Assembly (NCBI RefSeq): GCF_022568835.1
Contig: NZ_JAKZHV010000003.1
Coordinates: forward strand, 124,001-188,000
Reading direction: 5' to 3'
Source of the DNA: Arsenicicoccus piscis
GTDB lineage: Bacteria > Actinomycetota > Actinomycetes > Actinomycetales > Dermatophilaceae
Length of the DNA: 64,000 nucleotides
Below are positions 1-9,331 of the stretch, one piece after another. Each line of letters opens with the position of its first letter. Position 1 is the first letter of the stretch. The notes below the pieces were generated by a model. It had not been told where the DNA came from. It did no database searches and saw only the letters and a list, made by a program, of their open reading frames with translations. The position numbers and the translations under genes are program-made.

Positions 1-202
1 GCGGCGTGCCGCGCTCGTGGCGGAGGCGCGCACCGTCATCGCCTCCGTGAAGCAGAGCGGCCAGTCGCAGGCGATGGACCCGATGACCGCCTTCGAGCGC
101 AAGGTCGTCCACGACGAGGTGCTGGCCGCCGGGCTGGCCTCGGAGTCCGAGGGCGCCGACCCGCACCGCCACGTCGTGGTGCTGCCGGGCGCCAACGCGT
201 AG
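1..202 (+). CDS. jag: Jag/KhpB family RNA-binding protein, C-terminal end only
   Basis: Only the last ~66 codons are present; the reading frame is open at the left edge (codons begin at base 2). The visible part ends in an R3H-like stretch with the phrase [13 protein letters not shown], which is typical of the Jag/KhpB C-terminus, where the R3H domain binds single-stranded nucleic acid. KhpB works with KhpA as an RNA chaperone. The stop codon TAG (200-202) shares its last base with the GTG start of rsmG, so the two are translationally coupled. The rpmH-rnpA-yidC-jag-rsmG order is standard next to dnaA in Actinobacteria, so oriC should lie to the left of this window. Confidence 0.85.
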   Translation, partial: RRAALVAEARTVIASVKQSGQSQAMDPMTAFERKVVHDEVLAAGLASESEGADPHRHVVVLPGANA

Positions 203-1056
203 TGAACGCACCAGAGCACGACCCACGCGAGGACGTTCAGGTGCCCGCCGCCCCGGAGGCGGCGGGCACCGTCTTTGGTGACCGCCTGCCGTTGGCCGTG
301 GCCTTCTGCGAGCAGCTCGCCACGACGGGTGTGTCGCACGGCTTGATCGGCCCCCGCGAGGTGCCGCGACTGTGGGAGCGGCACATCCTCAACTGCGCGG
401 TCGTGGCCGAGCTCATCCCTGCTGCCACCGGCGACGGTGGGGTGGGCGCCGGGGCGAGCTCCGGCGAGACGCGTCTCTCGGTGATCGACGTGGGTTCCGG
501 CGCCGGGCTTCCCGGCCTCGCGCTGGCCATCGCGCGGCCCGACCTGCACCTGCACCTGGTGGAGCCGATGCTGCGGCGCACCACCTGGCTGCAGAGCGTC
601 GTCGACGAGCTGGCGCTGGACAACGTCACCGTCCACCGCGGACGCGCCGAGGAATTCGCGGGACGGCTGAGTGCGCCCGTCGTCACCGCGCGCGCGGTAG
701 CCCGGATCGATCGGCTGGCTGCCTGGTGCCTGCCGCTGCTGGACCCGGCGGGGGTCCTGCTCGCGCTGAAGGGATCGAGCGCCCAGGAGGAGCTCGACGA
801 GGAAGCCGGTGCGCTTGCTCGCCTCGGCGCCACCTCGTTCGACGTGGTGGGGTGTGGCGACGGCCTGGTCGAGCCTGCGACGGTCGTGGCGCGCGTTGCC
901 GTGAGTCCCGAGCATCGACCTGGAGTCGTTTCTGGAGGCGCAGGGGCGGGTTCGGCTGGTGGCCGCGCGCGCGACGCGCGCAAGGCTCGGTCCGGGAAGT
1001 CTGCGAAGTCCGGACGTGCTGAGCGACCTGGGCAGGGACGCCGACGTTCCACGTGA
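202..1056 (+). CDS. rsmG: 16S rRNA (guanine-N7)-methyltransferase RsmG (GidB)
   Basis: A 284-residue protein that by family membership methylates N7 of G527 (E. coli numbering) in 16S rRNA using S-adenosylmethionine. The SAM-binding glycine loop is visible as D96-V-G-S-G-A-G102, followed by [11 protein letters not shown] and an acidic residue after the next strand (VEPMLRR), as in other RsmG proteins. The C-terminal ~50 residues are Arg/Gly/Ala-rich and look disordered, making it longer than the usual ~210-240. The start is GTG overlapping the jag stop. The stop codon lies inside a parS-like site (1046-1059). Loss of function in this family gives low-level streptomycin resistance. Confidence 0.95.
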   Translation: MNAPEHDPREDVQVPAAPEAAGTVFGDRLPLAVAFCEQLATTGVSHGLIGPREVPRLWERHILNCAVVAELIPAATGDGGVGAGASSGETRLSVIDVGSGAGLPGLALAIARPDLHLHLVEPMLRRTTWLQSVVDELALDNVTVHRGRAEEFAGRLSAPVVTARAVARIDRLAAWCLPLLDPAGVLLALKGSSAQEELDEEAGALARLGATSFDVVGCGDGLVEPATVVARVAVSPEHRPGVVSGGAGAGSAGGRARDARKARSGKSAKSGRAERPGQGRRRST

Positions 1057-1059
1057 AAC
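1046..1059. promoter_or_regulatory. parS-like site 1 (one mismatch)
   Basis: GTTCCACGTGAAAC differs by one base from the parS core GTTTCACGTGAAAC. It overlaps the last codons and stop of rsmG. ParB (encoded at 4014-5339) is the expected binding protein. Confidence 0.75.
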
Positions 1060-1119
1060 ACGCAGTTCTGCTGCGGGGGCTCGAGCGGCATGATGGGTCT
1101 ACCCGAGCAGGAGGACGTC

Positions 1120-1311
1120 ATGAGGCTGACGCTTGAGCTGGACCTGTCCACGGCCGCCGAAGATCCCGCCGGTGAACCTGGCCGCATTCTGCGCTACTGG
1201 GCCGGTACCCTGCGGCAGATCGACCTCACCGCGCCGGCGGAGTTTCCCGTGATGGACTCGTCCTACAGCACCCGGGTGGGGACGTTGCGGGTGGAGTCGG
1301 CGGACGACTGA
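1120..1311 (+). CDS. Small conserved-type hypothetical protein (63 aa)
   Basis: A 63-residue soluble protein starting MRLTLELDLS. I chose the ATG at 1120 because a strong ribosome binding site, AGGAGG at 1109-1114, stands five bases before it; an upstream in-frame ATG at 1090 lacks one. The body contains RILRYWAGTLRQIDL and ends acidic. No catalytic motif, membrane segment or cysteine is visible. It sits between two parS sites in the rsmG-parA interval. I do not recognise a named family; small proteins of this look are common in actinobacteria, so it is probably real, but the function is unknown. Confidence 0.65.
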   Translation: MRLTLELDLSTAAEDPAGEPGRILRYWAGTLRQIDLTAPAEFPVMDSSYSTRVGTLRVESADD

Positions 1312-1358
1312 GGGGCCCCCGAGGGCCCTCGGCGGGGTTTGCGGTGATCTGTTCCCAC

Positions 1359-1372
1359 GTTTCACGTGAAAC
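1359..1372. promoter_or_regulatory. parS site 2
   Basis: Perfect palindrome GTTTCACGTGAAAC. It contains the stop codon (1362-1364, minus strand) of the frameshifted 2H-phosphoesterase gene. Confidence 0.93.
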
Positions 1373-2089
1373 GCGCTCTCACAGTCGTGGAGAGGGCCGC
1401 GTGCTGCGCTGGGAAGTTGCCCATCGTCGCGTCCACGCTGAGCCGGGCAGCGGCGAGGTGCTCGACGGACTGTTCGGTGACGGCGCTAGGTGGCGAGCCA
1501 AGGGCGACGACCACGTCAGACGGGCTCATCATGGACAGACCCTTGTCGGCCTGGCGGGTCCGCCACCACTCGCCCAGCGGGAAGGCTTCGACGGGCTGCC
1601 ATCCCGATCGTTGTGTGGCGAGGGCCGGCCCGGACCACAGCTGAATGGCGATCGCTTGGTGGGTGACAGGCAGCGTGGGTGTGACGACATCCTGAATTCG
1701 TCGCAGGTTCTCGGCTCCGCAATCGTGACCGATCGTCAGGTGGGGGTGGATGTCTTCGAACTGGCCACCGTAGATGGGGTATTCGGGAAGGCCGCTTCCA
1801 CCTGTCGGGTCAGGTCGATGATCGGTGCCGAGTCCTCCGGCACGAGGAAGAGCACGTCGTCGCCGAACCAGCCCGTGGTGCGCAGCTCGACGGTGAAGCG
1901 GATAGCTGAGCGGAACACCGTGCGCAGTCGGCCTAGGTCATCGGCGCTGAGAGCGTCGACCGGCTCGATGGGGTAGATCACGGTGAGGTGGGCTGGGACA
2001 CCGACACGGGCAGCACGCTCGAACTGGGCCCGGTGCTCGTGAACGATTGGCTCAGCCTCGGGTACGACCAGCAGCAGCGCTGACTCCAT
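1362..2089 (-). pseudogene. 2'-5' RNA ligase-like 2H phosphoesterase, single frameshift
   Basis: Two reading frames together encode a protein of about 242 residues of the 2'-5' RNA ligase/cyclic phosphodiesterase (2H) superfamily. The N-terminal frame begins at the ATG at 2089 (MESALLLVVPEAEPIV) and holds the first HxT motif (HLTVIYP); it runs out of frame at 1736. The second HxT motif (HPHLTIGHD) and the rest of the protein are in the -1 frame, which stays open to a TGA at 1362-1364. The frames meet at a G4 run on the plus strand (1776-1779); one additional G would restore a continuous gene. Either the gene is mutated or the assembly lost one G. A start at 2194 is possible but would begin inside a parS site. 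Function in actinobacteria is uncertain; the family hydrolyses or ligates 2',5' or cyclic phosphodiesters. Confidence 0.8.
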
Positions 2090-2156
2090 CGGGGTCGCAG
2101 TATCGATGGCCCGACTAGACCGGAGCAGACGGGTGGGGTCAAGCCCGGGTGCGACG

Positions 2157-2172
2157 TGTTTCACGTGAAACA
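2157..2172. promoter_or_regulatory. parS site 3 (perfect 16-mer)
   Basis: TGTTTCACGTGAAACA is a perfect match to the 16-bp parS consensus and the strongest site in the window. It lies in the divergent region upstream of parA, 16 bp from site 4. Confidence 0.97.
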
Positions 2173-2187
2173 CGTCGCTCACCCCAG

Positions 2188-2201
2188 GTTTCACGTGAAA
2201 C
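2188..2201. promoter_or_regulatory. parS site 4
   Basis: Perfect core GTTTCACGTGAAAC between site 3 and the parA start. Placed where ParB spreading could affect the parA promoter. Confidence 0.94.
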
Positions 2202-2271
2202 GGCGCTGTGCCTGCGCCGGTGTGTCAGTGCCGACCTCTAGGGTGGCGGTGAGATTCTTGGAGGTACGGAA

Positions 2272-4017
2272 ATGAGAACCAGCGGCCTTGGATGGCCTGC
2301 CTACCCAGGCACCGGCGCATCGGTCGGCACCGGCCTGGGGTGGCCCAGTGACGGGCGTTCCGGCGCGGTGGCGATGGCGGAGCGAGTCGGCCCGGCCGAT
2401 GTGTCGATCACGGACGCGCTTGCGACCGATGGGAACGTCGCCACCGACGGAATGGCCACTGGGGCCGCCGAGGTGGCGACCCCCACGGAGGTCGACTCGG
2501 TGTCACCGGCCCGCATCGGCGATGACTCGCGGCAACAGCTCGAGCCCAGCCCAGCGCACCCTGCGGGGAGGGCTGACGAGGATTCTGCCCCAGCTCCACG
2601 TGTCGCGGGGAGTCCCGCCGGCGACACCATCGAGCGCGCGCCGGGTGCGCCGGTGGACGTCGACGGCGAAGCCCACACCGAATCCGTGACGGCAGGTCAC
2701 CCCGAGGCTGAGAGCCACGACCACGACGGGTCCGGCTCCCCGGTAGAACCGCGAGACGAGCTGCGTGTTTCACGTGAAACGCTGCTGGCCCAGTCCGGCG
2801 TGCCCGGACCGGTACTTGAGATCACCCTTCCCCGAGCCGATGGGCCCGAGGTGACCGAACGACCCACCACACCGCCCCGGTCGGATGACGGCCGCGCTCA
2901 CGAGGCGGCTCCGCCGAGCGTCCAGTCGCCACCGACGACGAGCGGGGCAGCTCCCCAGGCCCAGGCTGTTGCTTCACCCCAGCCGAGCGTCACGGGCGCC
3001 CCGATCGGAGTCCTGGAGCGGGGGAGCCTGACCGAGCCGGCGTCGGCAGGACAGGTCGACACCGACGATCAGGCCCTCGACGGGCGGGGTATCGACGAGC
3101 AGCGCACCGGCGGGCAGGACCCGGACGAAACGCCACTGGCCGACCAGGATGACCCGACACCGGTGGCTGCCGGCGCCAAGGCCGGGGCGTCACCGCTGCC
3201 AGCCCCGGTCCGCACCCGCGTGCTGACGGTGGCCAATCAGAAGGGTGGCGTCGGCAAGACCACCACGGCCGTCAACATCGCGGCCGCGCTGGCCCAGTCC
3301 GGTCTACGGGTGCTGGTGCTCGACCTCGACCCTCAGGGGAACGCGTCGACGGCGCTCGGAATCCCGCACCACGCCGAGGTGCCCAGCATCTACGACGTGC
3401 TGGTGGACGGGAAGCCACTGGGCGAGGTCGTCCAGGAGTGCCCGGACCTGCCTGGACTGCTTTGCGCGCCGGCCACCATCGACCTTGCCGGTGCGGAGAT
3501 CGAGCTGGTCTCCCTTGTCGCACGGGAGATGCGTCTCGGCCGGGCGGTGACGAGCTACCTGCGTGAGCGGGAGGACGCGGGCGAGCGGATCGACTACGTG
3601 CTGATCGACTGCCCGCCCAGCCTGGGCCTGCTCACGATCAATGCGTTCGTCGCAGCCGACGAGGTGTTCATCCCGATCCAGTGCGAGTACTACGCGCTCG
3701 AGGGACTGTCGCAGCTTCTCAAGAACATCGAGCTGATCAAGGCGCACCTCAACCCGGCGCTGCACGTCTCGACCATCTTGCTCACCATGTACGACGGGCG
3801 GACCCGCCTGTCGGCACAGGTCGCCGACGAGGTGCGGCGCCACTTCGGCCAGCAGGTCATCCGCTCGATGGTCCCGCGCTCGGTCCGCATCTCCGAGGCG
3901 CCGAGCCACGGCCAGACCGTCATCACCTACGACCCGAACAGCAGCGGGGCGCTGTCCTACACGGCCGCCGCCGCAGAGATCGCCCACGCGGGCAGTGTGC
4001 AAGGAGGCACCCGATGA
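2272..4017 (+). CDS. parA: Chromosome partitioning ATPase ParA (Soj) with long N-terminal extension
   Basis: ParA is a deviant Walker-type ATPase that binds DNA nonspecifically and moves ParB-parS complexes of newly copied origins. The ATPase core begins near residue 316; the deviant Walker A motif KGGVGKTT is at 324-331, and [15 protein letters not shown] and [14 protein letters not shown] mark the rest of the fold, ending near the C-terminus. Before it lies an extension of about 315 residues rich in Ala, Pro, Asp, Glu and Ser with no visible fold. The ATG at 2272 is supported by GGAGGT eight bases upstream. The extension includes VSRET, encoded by a parS site at 2767-2780. The gene overlaps parB by four bases (ATGA). 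The usual actinobacterial ParA is ~300-350 residues, so the extra length is notable. Confidence 0.95.
   Translation: MRTSGLGWPAYPGTGASVGTGLGWPSDGRSGAVAMAERVGPADVSITDALATDGNVATDGMATGAAEVATPTEVDSVSPARIGDDSRQQLEPSPAHPAGRADEDSAPAPRVAGSPAGDTIERAPGAPVDVDGEAHTESVTAGHPEAESHDHDGSGSPVEPRDELRVSRETLLAQSGVPGPVLEITLPRADGPEVTERPTTPPRSDDGRAHEAAPPSVQSPPTTSGAAPQAQAVASPQPSVTGAPIGVLERGSLTEPASAGQVDTDDQALDGRGIDEQRTGGQDPDETPLADQDDPTPVAAGAKAGASPLPAPVRTRVLTVANQKGGVGKTTTAVNIAAALAQSGLRVLVLDLDPQGNASTALGIPHHAEVPSIYDVLVDGKPLGEVVQECPDLPGLLCAPATIDLAGAEIELVSLVAREMRLGRAVTSYLREREDAGERIDYVLIDCPPSLGLLTINAFVAADEVFIPIQCEYYALEGLSQLLKNIELIKAHLNPALHVSTILLTMYDGRTRLSAQVADEVRRHFGQQVIRSMVPRSVRISEAPSHGQTVITYDPNSSGALSYTAAAAEIAHAGSVQGGTR
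2767..2780. promoter_or_regulatory. parS site 5, inside the parA reading frame
   Basis: Perfect core GTTTCACGTGAAAC within the disordered N-terminal part of ParA, read in frame as part of RVSRETL. Confidence 0.93.
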
Positions 4018-5339
4018 GTGACAAGCGCCGAGGACTGGGTCGAGGACTGGGAGCACTCATCCCGACCGGGCCGAGCCCGGCCACTTCTCGTCCGGTTGAC
4101 GTCTTCTTCCCGGGGGGTGGTACGGCGACCGCGGTCGTCGACGACGTCCCCAGTGCGTTCCGCGCGGCCCCCGGTCCCGACGAGGAGCGCGCCGACCACG
4201 GCCACCGCTCCTCGACGCACAAGACGGACGAGCGCCAGAGCTTCGATGAGACGGCGAATCTCATGGATCGTGTTTCGGAGGGACGTGAGGTCGCGCCCGG
4301 GGACACCGGTTCCGAGGACCTCGATGCCGCAGACGTCGCCTCGCGAGAAGGCGCTTCCACCGACATCGGGTCCGACGGCACCGGGTCGCACGACGTGGGG
4401 TCGAGCGGTGTCGGGTCGGGCGTCGCGCAGCCCGTCGACGCCGTGCCGCAAGATGCCCAGCCCGGTTCAACGGGGCCGGCTCAGGGTCAGGACGTCGACG
4501 GTCTACGGGTCGTGCCCGGCGCGAGCTATGCAGAGCTCCCGGTCGCCGAGATCGCCCCTAATGCCCGGCAGCCGCGGTCGGTGTTCGACGACGACGACAT
4601 GGCCGAGCTGGTCGGAAGCATCAGCGCGCTCGGTGTCCTGCAGCCGATCGTCGTGCGCCCTATCGCCCCCAGCTCCGGCCACACGGACGCGCAGGACGGC
4701 GTGCGTTACGAGCTCATCATGGGCGAGCGGCGCTGGCGGGCGACCCAACAGGCGGGTCTAACGGTCATCCCGGCAATCATCCGTGAGACCGACGACGACG
4801 ACATGTTGCGTCAGGCCCTGATGGAGAATCTGCACCGCAGCCAGCTCAACCCCCTCGAGGAGGCGGCGGCCTACCAGCAGCTGCTCGACGACTTCGGCTG
4901 CACGCATGACGAGCTCGCCACGCGTTTGAGCCGCTCGCGCCCGCAGATCTCCAACACCCTTCGGCTACTGCGCCTGCCCCCGCTCGTCGGGCGTCGCGTC
5001 GCCGCCGGTGTGCTCTCCGCCGGTCACGCCCGCGCCCTGCTCGGTCTCTCGGACGCGGCAGCGATGGAGCGGCTGGCCCAGCGGATCGTGGCCGAGGGAT
5101 TGTCGGTGCGCTCGGTCGAGGAGATCGTGGCCCTCGGCGAGGACGAGCGTCCCGGCCGCACCCGTGCGACGCGACGGGGAGCCACCGCAGTGGGATTCGA
5201 GGACGTCGCCGCGTCGCTGGCGGACCGGCTCGACACACGCGTCCAGATCACGATGGGCGCGCGCAAGGGCAAGATGACGGTGGAGTTCGCAACGCCCGAG
5301 GACCTCCAGCGGATCCTTGGCCTGCTCGGTCAGCAGTAG
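4014..5339 (+). CDS. parB: Chromosome partitioning protein ParB (Spo0J), CTPase
   Basis: A 441-residue ParB. The N-terminus [17 protein letters not shown] carries the LGRGL ParA-interaction box. A variable acidic linker of ~150 residues follows, then the N-terminal domain ([18 protein letters not shown]) and the CTP-binding box G237-E-R-R-W-R-A, then the helix-turn-helix region ([17 protein letters not shown]) and a C-terminal dimerisation domain. It binds the parS sites at 1046-2780 and slides along DNA as a CTP-gated clamp. The start ATG at 4014 overlaps the parA stop, with AAGGAG upstream. The linker between the ParA box and the CTPase domain is long, mirroring the long ParA extension. Confidence 0.97.
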   Translation: MSDKRRGLGRGLGALIPTGPSPATSRPVDVFFPGGGTATAVVDDVPSAFRAAPGPDEERADHGHRSSTHKTDERQSFDETANLMDRVSEGREVAPGDTGSEDLDAADVASREGASTDIGSDGTGSHDVGSSGVGSGVAQPVDAVPQDAQPGSTGPAQGQDVDGLRVVPGASYAELPVAEIAPNARQPRSVFDDDDMAELVGSISALGVLQPIVVRPIAPSSGHTDAQDGVRYELIMGERRWRATQQAGLTVIPAIIRETDDDDMLRQALMENLHRSQLNPLEEAAAYQQLLDDFGCTHDELATRLSRSRPQISNTLRLLRLPPLVGRRVAAGVLSAGHARALLGLSDAAAMERLAQRIVAEGLSVRSVEEIVALGEDERPGRTRATRRGATAVGFEDVAASLADRLDTRVQITMGARKGKMTVEFATPEDLQRILGLLGQQ

Positions 5340-5409
5340 CGCGGGTGCGCCTTCGGCTGGCCTCAACCGGCCCACAGTCGTCGGACCTCTGAGCGCGTAG
5401 CATCCGAGC

Positions 5410-6117
5410 ATGGGCCGATCGGTGGAGCTGCTCGACGTCGAAAACCTCGTCGAGCTGCCCCTGCCGTGCGGTCGCTGCGTCCAGTGGCTGATGGACCCGG
5501 TCGAGGCGGTTCTGCCCGGCTCGGACCCGTGCGGTCACACCGCTGCGGCCCAGGAACGCAAGGCCGACTGGGTCCGCGACGTCACCCGCGAGTGGGGACC
5601 ACCAGGAGTCGTGCTCCGGGAGGACGGTGTGGTGGTCGGGCACCTGGGCTACGCCCCGCCTGCCCACGTAGAGCGTGCCGCAGCGTTCCCGACCGCGCCC
5701 ATCTCTCGCGACGCGGTGCTCCTGCTCGGCACGGTGGCGCCTGAGGCGCCTCAGGCGCGGAGACTGATCCAGGGCGCCGCGGCCGATCTGGTGAGACGCC
5801 GCGTGCCGGCCATCGAGGCGTTCGGCGGTCCCGACGGGGTGCCTGGCTGTCGCACCCAGCCTGGTGAGCACCTGGACGCTGCCTGCCGACTGCCCACCCA
5901 CTGGCTCGAGGAGCTCGGTTTCCGCGTGGTTCGGACTCACCAGACCACGCCGCGGCTGCGGCTGGACCTGAGCACCGCGCTCCGCCTGCACCAACGCGTC
6001 CTGCTAGGGGTGCTGGGTCAGGTCCGACGCAAGGTCCGGGTGGTCGAGCCGGCCCCGGCTCCCGGACTGGGCTCTCGCCTCGGGACTGTCGTGGACCAAC
6101 CGCCGCGAAAGCGGTAG
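5410..6117 (+). CDS. GNAT-fold-like acetyltransferase of the parB-trxA interval
   Basis: A 235-residue protein starting MGRSVELLDVENLVELPLPC. A CGRC pair near residue 20 and another cysteine (PCGH) follow, then a region reminiscent of GNAT folds (VVLREDGVVVGHLGYAPP) and HWLEELGFRVVRTHQTTPRLRL, which resembles the end of GNAT domains. Proteins of this type are often found directly after parB in actinobacteria. The gene has its own start 70 bp after parB. I cannot name a substrate. The cysteines could bind a metal. Moderately sure of the fold, not of the activity. Confidence 0.7.
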   Translation: MGRSVELLDVENLVELPLPCGRCVQWLMDPVEAVLPGSDPCGHTAAAQERKADWVRDVTREWGPPGVVLREDGVVVGHLGYAPPAHVERAAAFPTAPISRDAVLLLGTVAPEAPQARRLIQGAAADLVRRRVPAIEAFGGPDGVPGCRTQPGEHLDAACRLPTHWLEELGFRVVRTHQTTPRLRLDLSTALRLHQRVLLGVLGQVRRKVRVVEPAPAPGLGSRLGTVVDQPPRKR

Positions 6118-6203
6118 ATCCCATCGGCGAGGACGCCTGCGCAGCCTGTCCGTGTCGTGGCGCGATCGGTGGGTGGCCGCCCACATCAGGGTTCACTGGC
6201 CCC

Positions 6204-6719
6204 ATGTCAGCCAACCTCGAGGTCCCCCGAGCGCCCGAGGACGCCGTGTGGCGGTTCCGGTCCCTGACCATCCACGACGGCCCTGCTCTCGCCGAGGTTC
6301 GTGCGGCCGCGATGCGTCCGTCGCTGGAGCGGCTGGGGCGGTACGACGATACCCGGGTCCGGCAGCGATTCCTCGATGCCTTCGACCCCACCTGCGCCTG
6401 GGGTATGGAGCGGGATGGCCGGCTCATCGGCTGCGTGGCGCTGCGGCCCGAGGGTGACGAGTACTGGCTGGAGCACTTTCTGCTGCTCCCGGAGCACCAA
6501 GGGCAGGGGATCGGTAGCCAGGTGTTGGCCATCATGCTGCAGCGGGCCGGGGGTGCGACCGTGCGCCTCGACGTCCTGCAGCGCAGTGAGGCTCGGGCGC
6601 TCTACGACCGCTTCGGTTTCGAGGTCGATCACGAGGACCCGGTCGACGTCTTCATGGTCCGAGCTGCAGCCGTAGGTGGAGGTCACCCAACCCCTCGCAG
6701 ACGATGTCGGCATCCATAG
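6204..6719 (+). CDS. GNAT family N-acetyltransferase
   Basis: A 171-residue acetyltransferase. The acetyl-CoA binding loop is clear (PEHQGQGIGSQVL) with the preceding strand LEHFLLLPEH, and the final GNAT signature ALYDRFGFEVDHEDPVDVFM. Substrate unknown. The last ~15 residues are Arg/Pro-rich and may be disordered. It is followed by a bidirectional terminator at 6861-6899 and faces trxA. Nothing nearby suggests a pathway. Confidence 0.85.
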   Translation: MSANLEVPRAPEDAVWRFRSLTIHDGPALAEVRAAAMRPSLERLGRYDDTRVRQRFLDAFDPTCAWGMERDGRLIGCVALRPEGDEYWLEHFLLLPEHQGQGIGSQVLAIMLQRAGGATVRLDVLQRSEARALYDRFGFEVDHEDPVDVFMVRAAAVGGGHPTPRRRCRHP

Positions 6720-6860
6720 CACCGCCGACGGCGGCGACGATCGTGTCTGCAGCTCACGCGGCCTGAAGGCCGGGGCGGGCGAGGGCGCCCCCGGCGGAAA
6801 CGCGGCCGGGCCGGGGCCGCAGCAGTCGAGACCGGGCCGAGGCCGGGGCTCCGCGCAGCA

Positions 6861-6899
6861 GAACGCCGGGCCGCAGCGTGATGCTGCGACCCGGCGTTC
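6861..6899. terminator. Strong hairpin between convergent genes
   Basis: 16-bp stem with one mismatch: arm 6861-6876 (GAACGCCGGG then CCGCAG) pairs with 6884-6899, loop CGTGATG. It separates the acetyltransferase gene from trxA on the opposite strand, so it can end transcription from both sides. Confidence 0.85.
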
Positions 6900-6936
6900 G
6901 TTGAGCTGAGCGAAAACCCTTGATGAGTCGAGTGAT

Positions 6937-7266
6937 TCAGCCGATGTAGTCGGCCAGCTCCTTGAGCAGGCGCGGCTTGGGCTGGGCGCCCACGATGGTC
7001 TTGACGACCTCGCCGTTGACGTAGACGTTGAGCGTCGGCAGACCGGTCACGCCGTAGCGCGCGGTGACAGCCGGGTTCTCGTCCGCGTTCAGCTTCACGA
7101 CATCGATCTTGTCGGCGTACTTGCCGGCGATCTCGTCGAGGACCGGGGCGATCTGGCGGCACGGACCGCACCAGGAGGCCCAGAAGTCCACGATGACCGG
7201 CTTGTCGGCCTCGAGCACGTCCTGCTGGAACGTCGCGTCGGTGGTGTCCTTGGTGTTCGCGCCCAT
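6937..7266 (-). CDS. trxA: Thioredoxin
   Basis: A 109-residue classical thioredoxin. The active site W32-C-G-P-C36 and cis-proline loop (GVTGLPT) are intact. It is a cytosolic protein disulfide reductase, reduced by the thioredoxin reductase encoded just upstream (7340-8293). Start ATG at 7266 is preceded by GAAAGGAG. The trxB-trxA pair is the usual order next to parAB in actinobacteria, probably one transcript. Confidence 0.97.
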   Translation of the reverse strand: MGANTKDTTDATFQQDVLEADKPVIVDFWASWCGPCRQIAPVLDEIAGKYADKIDVVKLNADENPAVTARYGVTGLPTLNVYVNGEVVKTIVGAQPKPRLLKELADYIG

Positions 7267-7339
7267 GAGGGCTCCTTTCGATCGGTGCGGTGCCGTCGGG
7301 GTGACGGCCGGTGCGCCAGGGGGTAGGTGGGATGGAGGG

Positions 7340-8293
7340 TCAGTGGCCAATCGTGTCGGCCAGGTAGCGCTCGGCGTCCAGCGAGGCCGCACAGCCGGAG
7401 CCGGCCGCGGTGATCGCCTGCCGGTAGGTGTGGTCGACCAGGTCGCCGCAGGCAAAGACGCCCGGCACGTTGGTGCGCGTAGACCGACCCTGGACCAGGA
7501 CGTAACCCTCGGCGTCCAGCTCGACCTGGTCCCCGTCGGCGGTGCGCAGCAGCTCGTTGCGCGGCTCGTGGCCGATGGCGACGAAGACGGCGGACGTCTC
7601 GAGCAGTCGCTCCTCGCCGGTCTGGGTGTCGCGCAGGGTGACCGACTCGACCTTGTCGGTGCCGTTGATGGCGACGACCTGGCTGTTCCACGCGAAGTCG
7701 ATCTTGTCGTTGGCGAACGCGCGCTCGGCCATGATCTTGGAGGCGCGCAGCTCGTCGCGGCGGTGCACGATGGTGACGCGGTCGCCGAACCGGGTGAGGA
7801 AGGTCGCCTCCTCGACGGCCGAGTCACCGCCGCCGACGACCACGATCGGCTTGTTGCGGAAGAACGCGCCGTCGCAGGTGGCGCACCAGGAGACGCCGCG
7901 GCCGGACAGCCGCTTCTCGTCGGGCAGCCCGATCTCGCGGTAGGCCGACCCCATCGCGAGGATGACGGCGTGGGCGCGGTGCTCGTTGCCCTCGCCATCC
8001 GTGACCACCTTGAGGTCGCCCGACAGGTCGAGGGCGGTGACGTCGTCGTAGAGCAGCTCGGCCCCGAAGCGCTCGGCCTGCTCCCGCATCTGGTCCATCA
8101 GCTCGGGGCCCATGATGCCGTCGCGGAAGCCGGGGAAGTTCTCGACCTCGGTCGTGTTCATCAGCGCGCCGCCGGCCGTGACCGATCCCATGAACACCAT
8201 CGGCGACAGGTTGGCTCGGGCGGCATAGATCGCCGCGGTGTAGCCGGCGGGGCCGGAGCCGATGATGATGACGTTGCGCACGTCGGCGGTCAT
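7340..8293 (-). CDS. trxB: Thioredoxin-disulfide reductase
   Basis: A 317-residue FAD- and NADPH-dependent reductase of the low-molecular-weight type. The FAD dinucleotide motif GSGPAG is at 12-17, the redox pair C137-A-T-C140 lies between the FAD and NADPH domains, and the NADPH motif reads [13 protein letters not shown]. It ends with the FAD-contacting ACGDL region and [10 protein letters not shown]. It reduces TrxA. The start at 8293 fits the family N-terminus [14 protein letters not shown]. It is downstream of the sigM module and may be controlled by it. Confidence 0.97.
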   Translation of the reverse strand: MTADVRNVIIIGSGPAGYTAAIYAARANLSPMVFMGSVTAGGALMNTTEVENFPGFRDGIMGPELMDQMREQAERFGAELLYDDVTALDLSGDLKVVTDGEGNEHRAHAVILAMGSAYREIGLPDEKRLSGRGVSWCATCDGAFFRNKPIVVVGGGDSAVEEATFLTRFGDRVTIVHRRDELRASKIMAERAFANDKIDFAWNSQVVAINGTDKVESVTLRDTQTGEERLLETSAVFVAIGHEPRNELLRTADGDQVELDAEGYVLVQGRSTRTNVPGVFACGDLVDHTYRQAITAAGSGCAASLDAERYLADTIGH

Positions 8294-8442
8294 GAAGGGT
8301 CCTTCGCAGCTGGTGACGGCTAGGTCGCGAGCTCCACTGTCCCAGATCGCGACGGATCAGCGTCAACGGCGTCCGCGGCGTGTTTGTTCCGGCCGTCCGA
8401 GGCCCGGGTGGGGGGTCCCGACCGGGACCCCAGCAGGGAGGG

Positions 8443-9183
8443 CTACGGGGTGAGGACGGCGACGGGCGCGAGCAGCCGGTAGGAGTCGGCGGTGCACGCG
8501 CGATCCAGGGCGAAGACCCGCTTGGTGCCGTCGGTGTAACCCACGGCAGCGACCAGCGCGGGCTTGCTGTCGTAGCGCGCCAGCTCGGCCGCGACCTTGG
8601 TGACCGTCGGTGCGTCCTGGACCTCCTTGGCGCTGACCGCGCGCAGGCAGTCGGTCAGCCCGCGCACCGTGGCGAGCGGACCGGCGGCAGCAGCCTCGGC
8701 GTTGTGCGGGAGCGGTGGCGTCCAGGTCGCGGCCAGGTTGGCGGAGCCGCGCGACCCGAGCGTGGCGGCGCTGTAGTCGGCGTCGGAGAGATGGATCTGG
8801 ACGCTGGAGTCCGCGGGCCCGGCGAAGGCCAGGGCGGAGGGCTTGAACTGGGCGGCGATGCTCGAGTTGCCACCGTCGGTGCGGTGCAGGGCGGTGTCGG
8901 CGATGACGGCGAACGCACTCACCGCGGCCGCAGCGCCGACGACCAGGCCGAAGACCGCTCGACCGCGCGGTTTGGGGCGCACCGCGCGGGAGATGGGGAT
9001 CACCAGACCCCCTTGCTGGGCACCGGTCCGGGCCTGTTGCTCGGCGGCGAGGCTGGCCTGGATGCGAGCGACCAGGTCGTCGGGCATGGGGCCCGGCTCC
9101 GGGAGGCCACCAAGCAGGGCCCGCATGCCCGTGGGGTCGTCGCCGTCCCGTGGTGGGTCGGTCAGCCACGACGGCTTGGTCAT
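8443..9183 (-). CDS. Membrane-anchored anti-sigma factor-like protein (SigM partner)
   Basis: A 246-residue protein with a cytosolic N-terminal part (~95 residues, PDDLVARIQASLAAEQQ) then one membrane segment (AVFGLVVGAAAAVSAFAVIA) and an extracytoplasmic domain with two cysteines. It follows sigM on the same strand, the position of the SigM anti-sigma gene (rsmA) in mycobacteria and relatives. No HxxxCxxC zinc motif is seen, so control by a zinc-thiol switch is not supported. The start codon at 9183 has GAGGTGA upstream. Role inferred mainly from position and topology. Confidence 0.7.
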   Translation of the reverse strand: MTKPSWLTDPPRDGDDPTGMRALLGGLPEPGPMPDDLVARIQASLAAEQQARTGAQQGGLVIPISRAVRPKPRGRAVFGLVVGAAAAVSAFAVIADTALHRTDGGNSSIAAQFKPSALAFAGPADSSVQIHLSDADYSAATLGSRGSANLAATWTPPLPHNAEAAAAGPLATVRGLTDCLRAVSAKEVQDAPTVTKVAAELARYDSKPALVAAVGYTDGTKRVFALDRACTADSYRLLAPVAVLTP

Positions 9184-9331
9184 CGTGCGGTCACCTCATC
9201 GGTCGAGCGAGCAGGGCAGTGCGGTACAGCGGTGGCGAGTGGTCGGCCCTGCAGCAGATCCTCCGAGAGGAGATCCTGCAGGCGGTGCGAGACCCGGGAG
9301 GTGGTCGGCACACCGGCCGCTGCCATCACGC

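Noticed and set aside
9248-9282. CTGCAG-flanked imperfect inverted repeat between sigM and its anti-sigma gene
   Set aside because: Pairing is interrupted by an unpaired base and there is no T-run; it lies between genes expected to be co-transcribed, so neither terminator nor operator is convincing.
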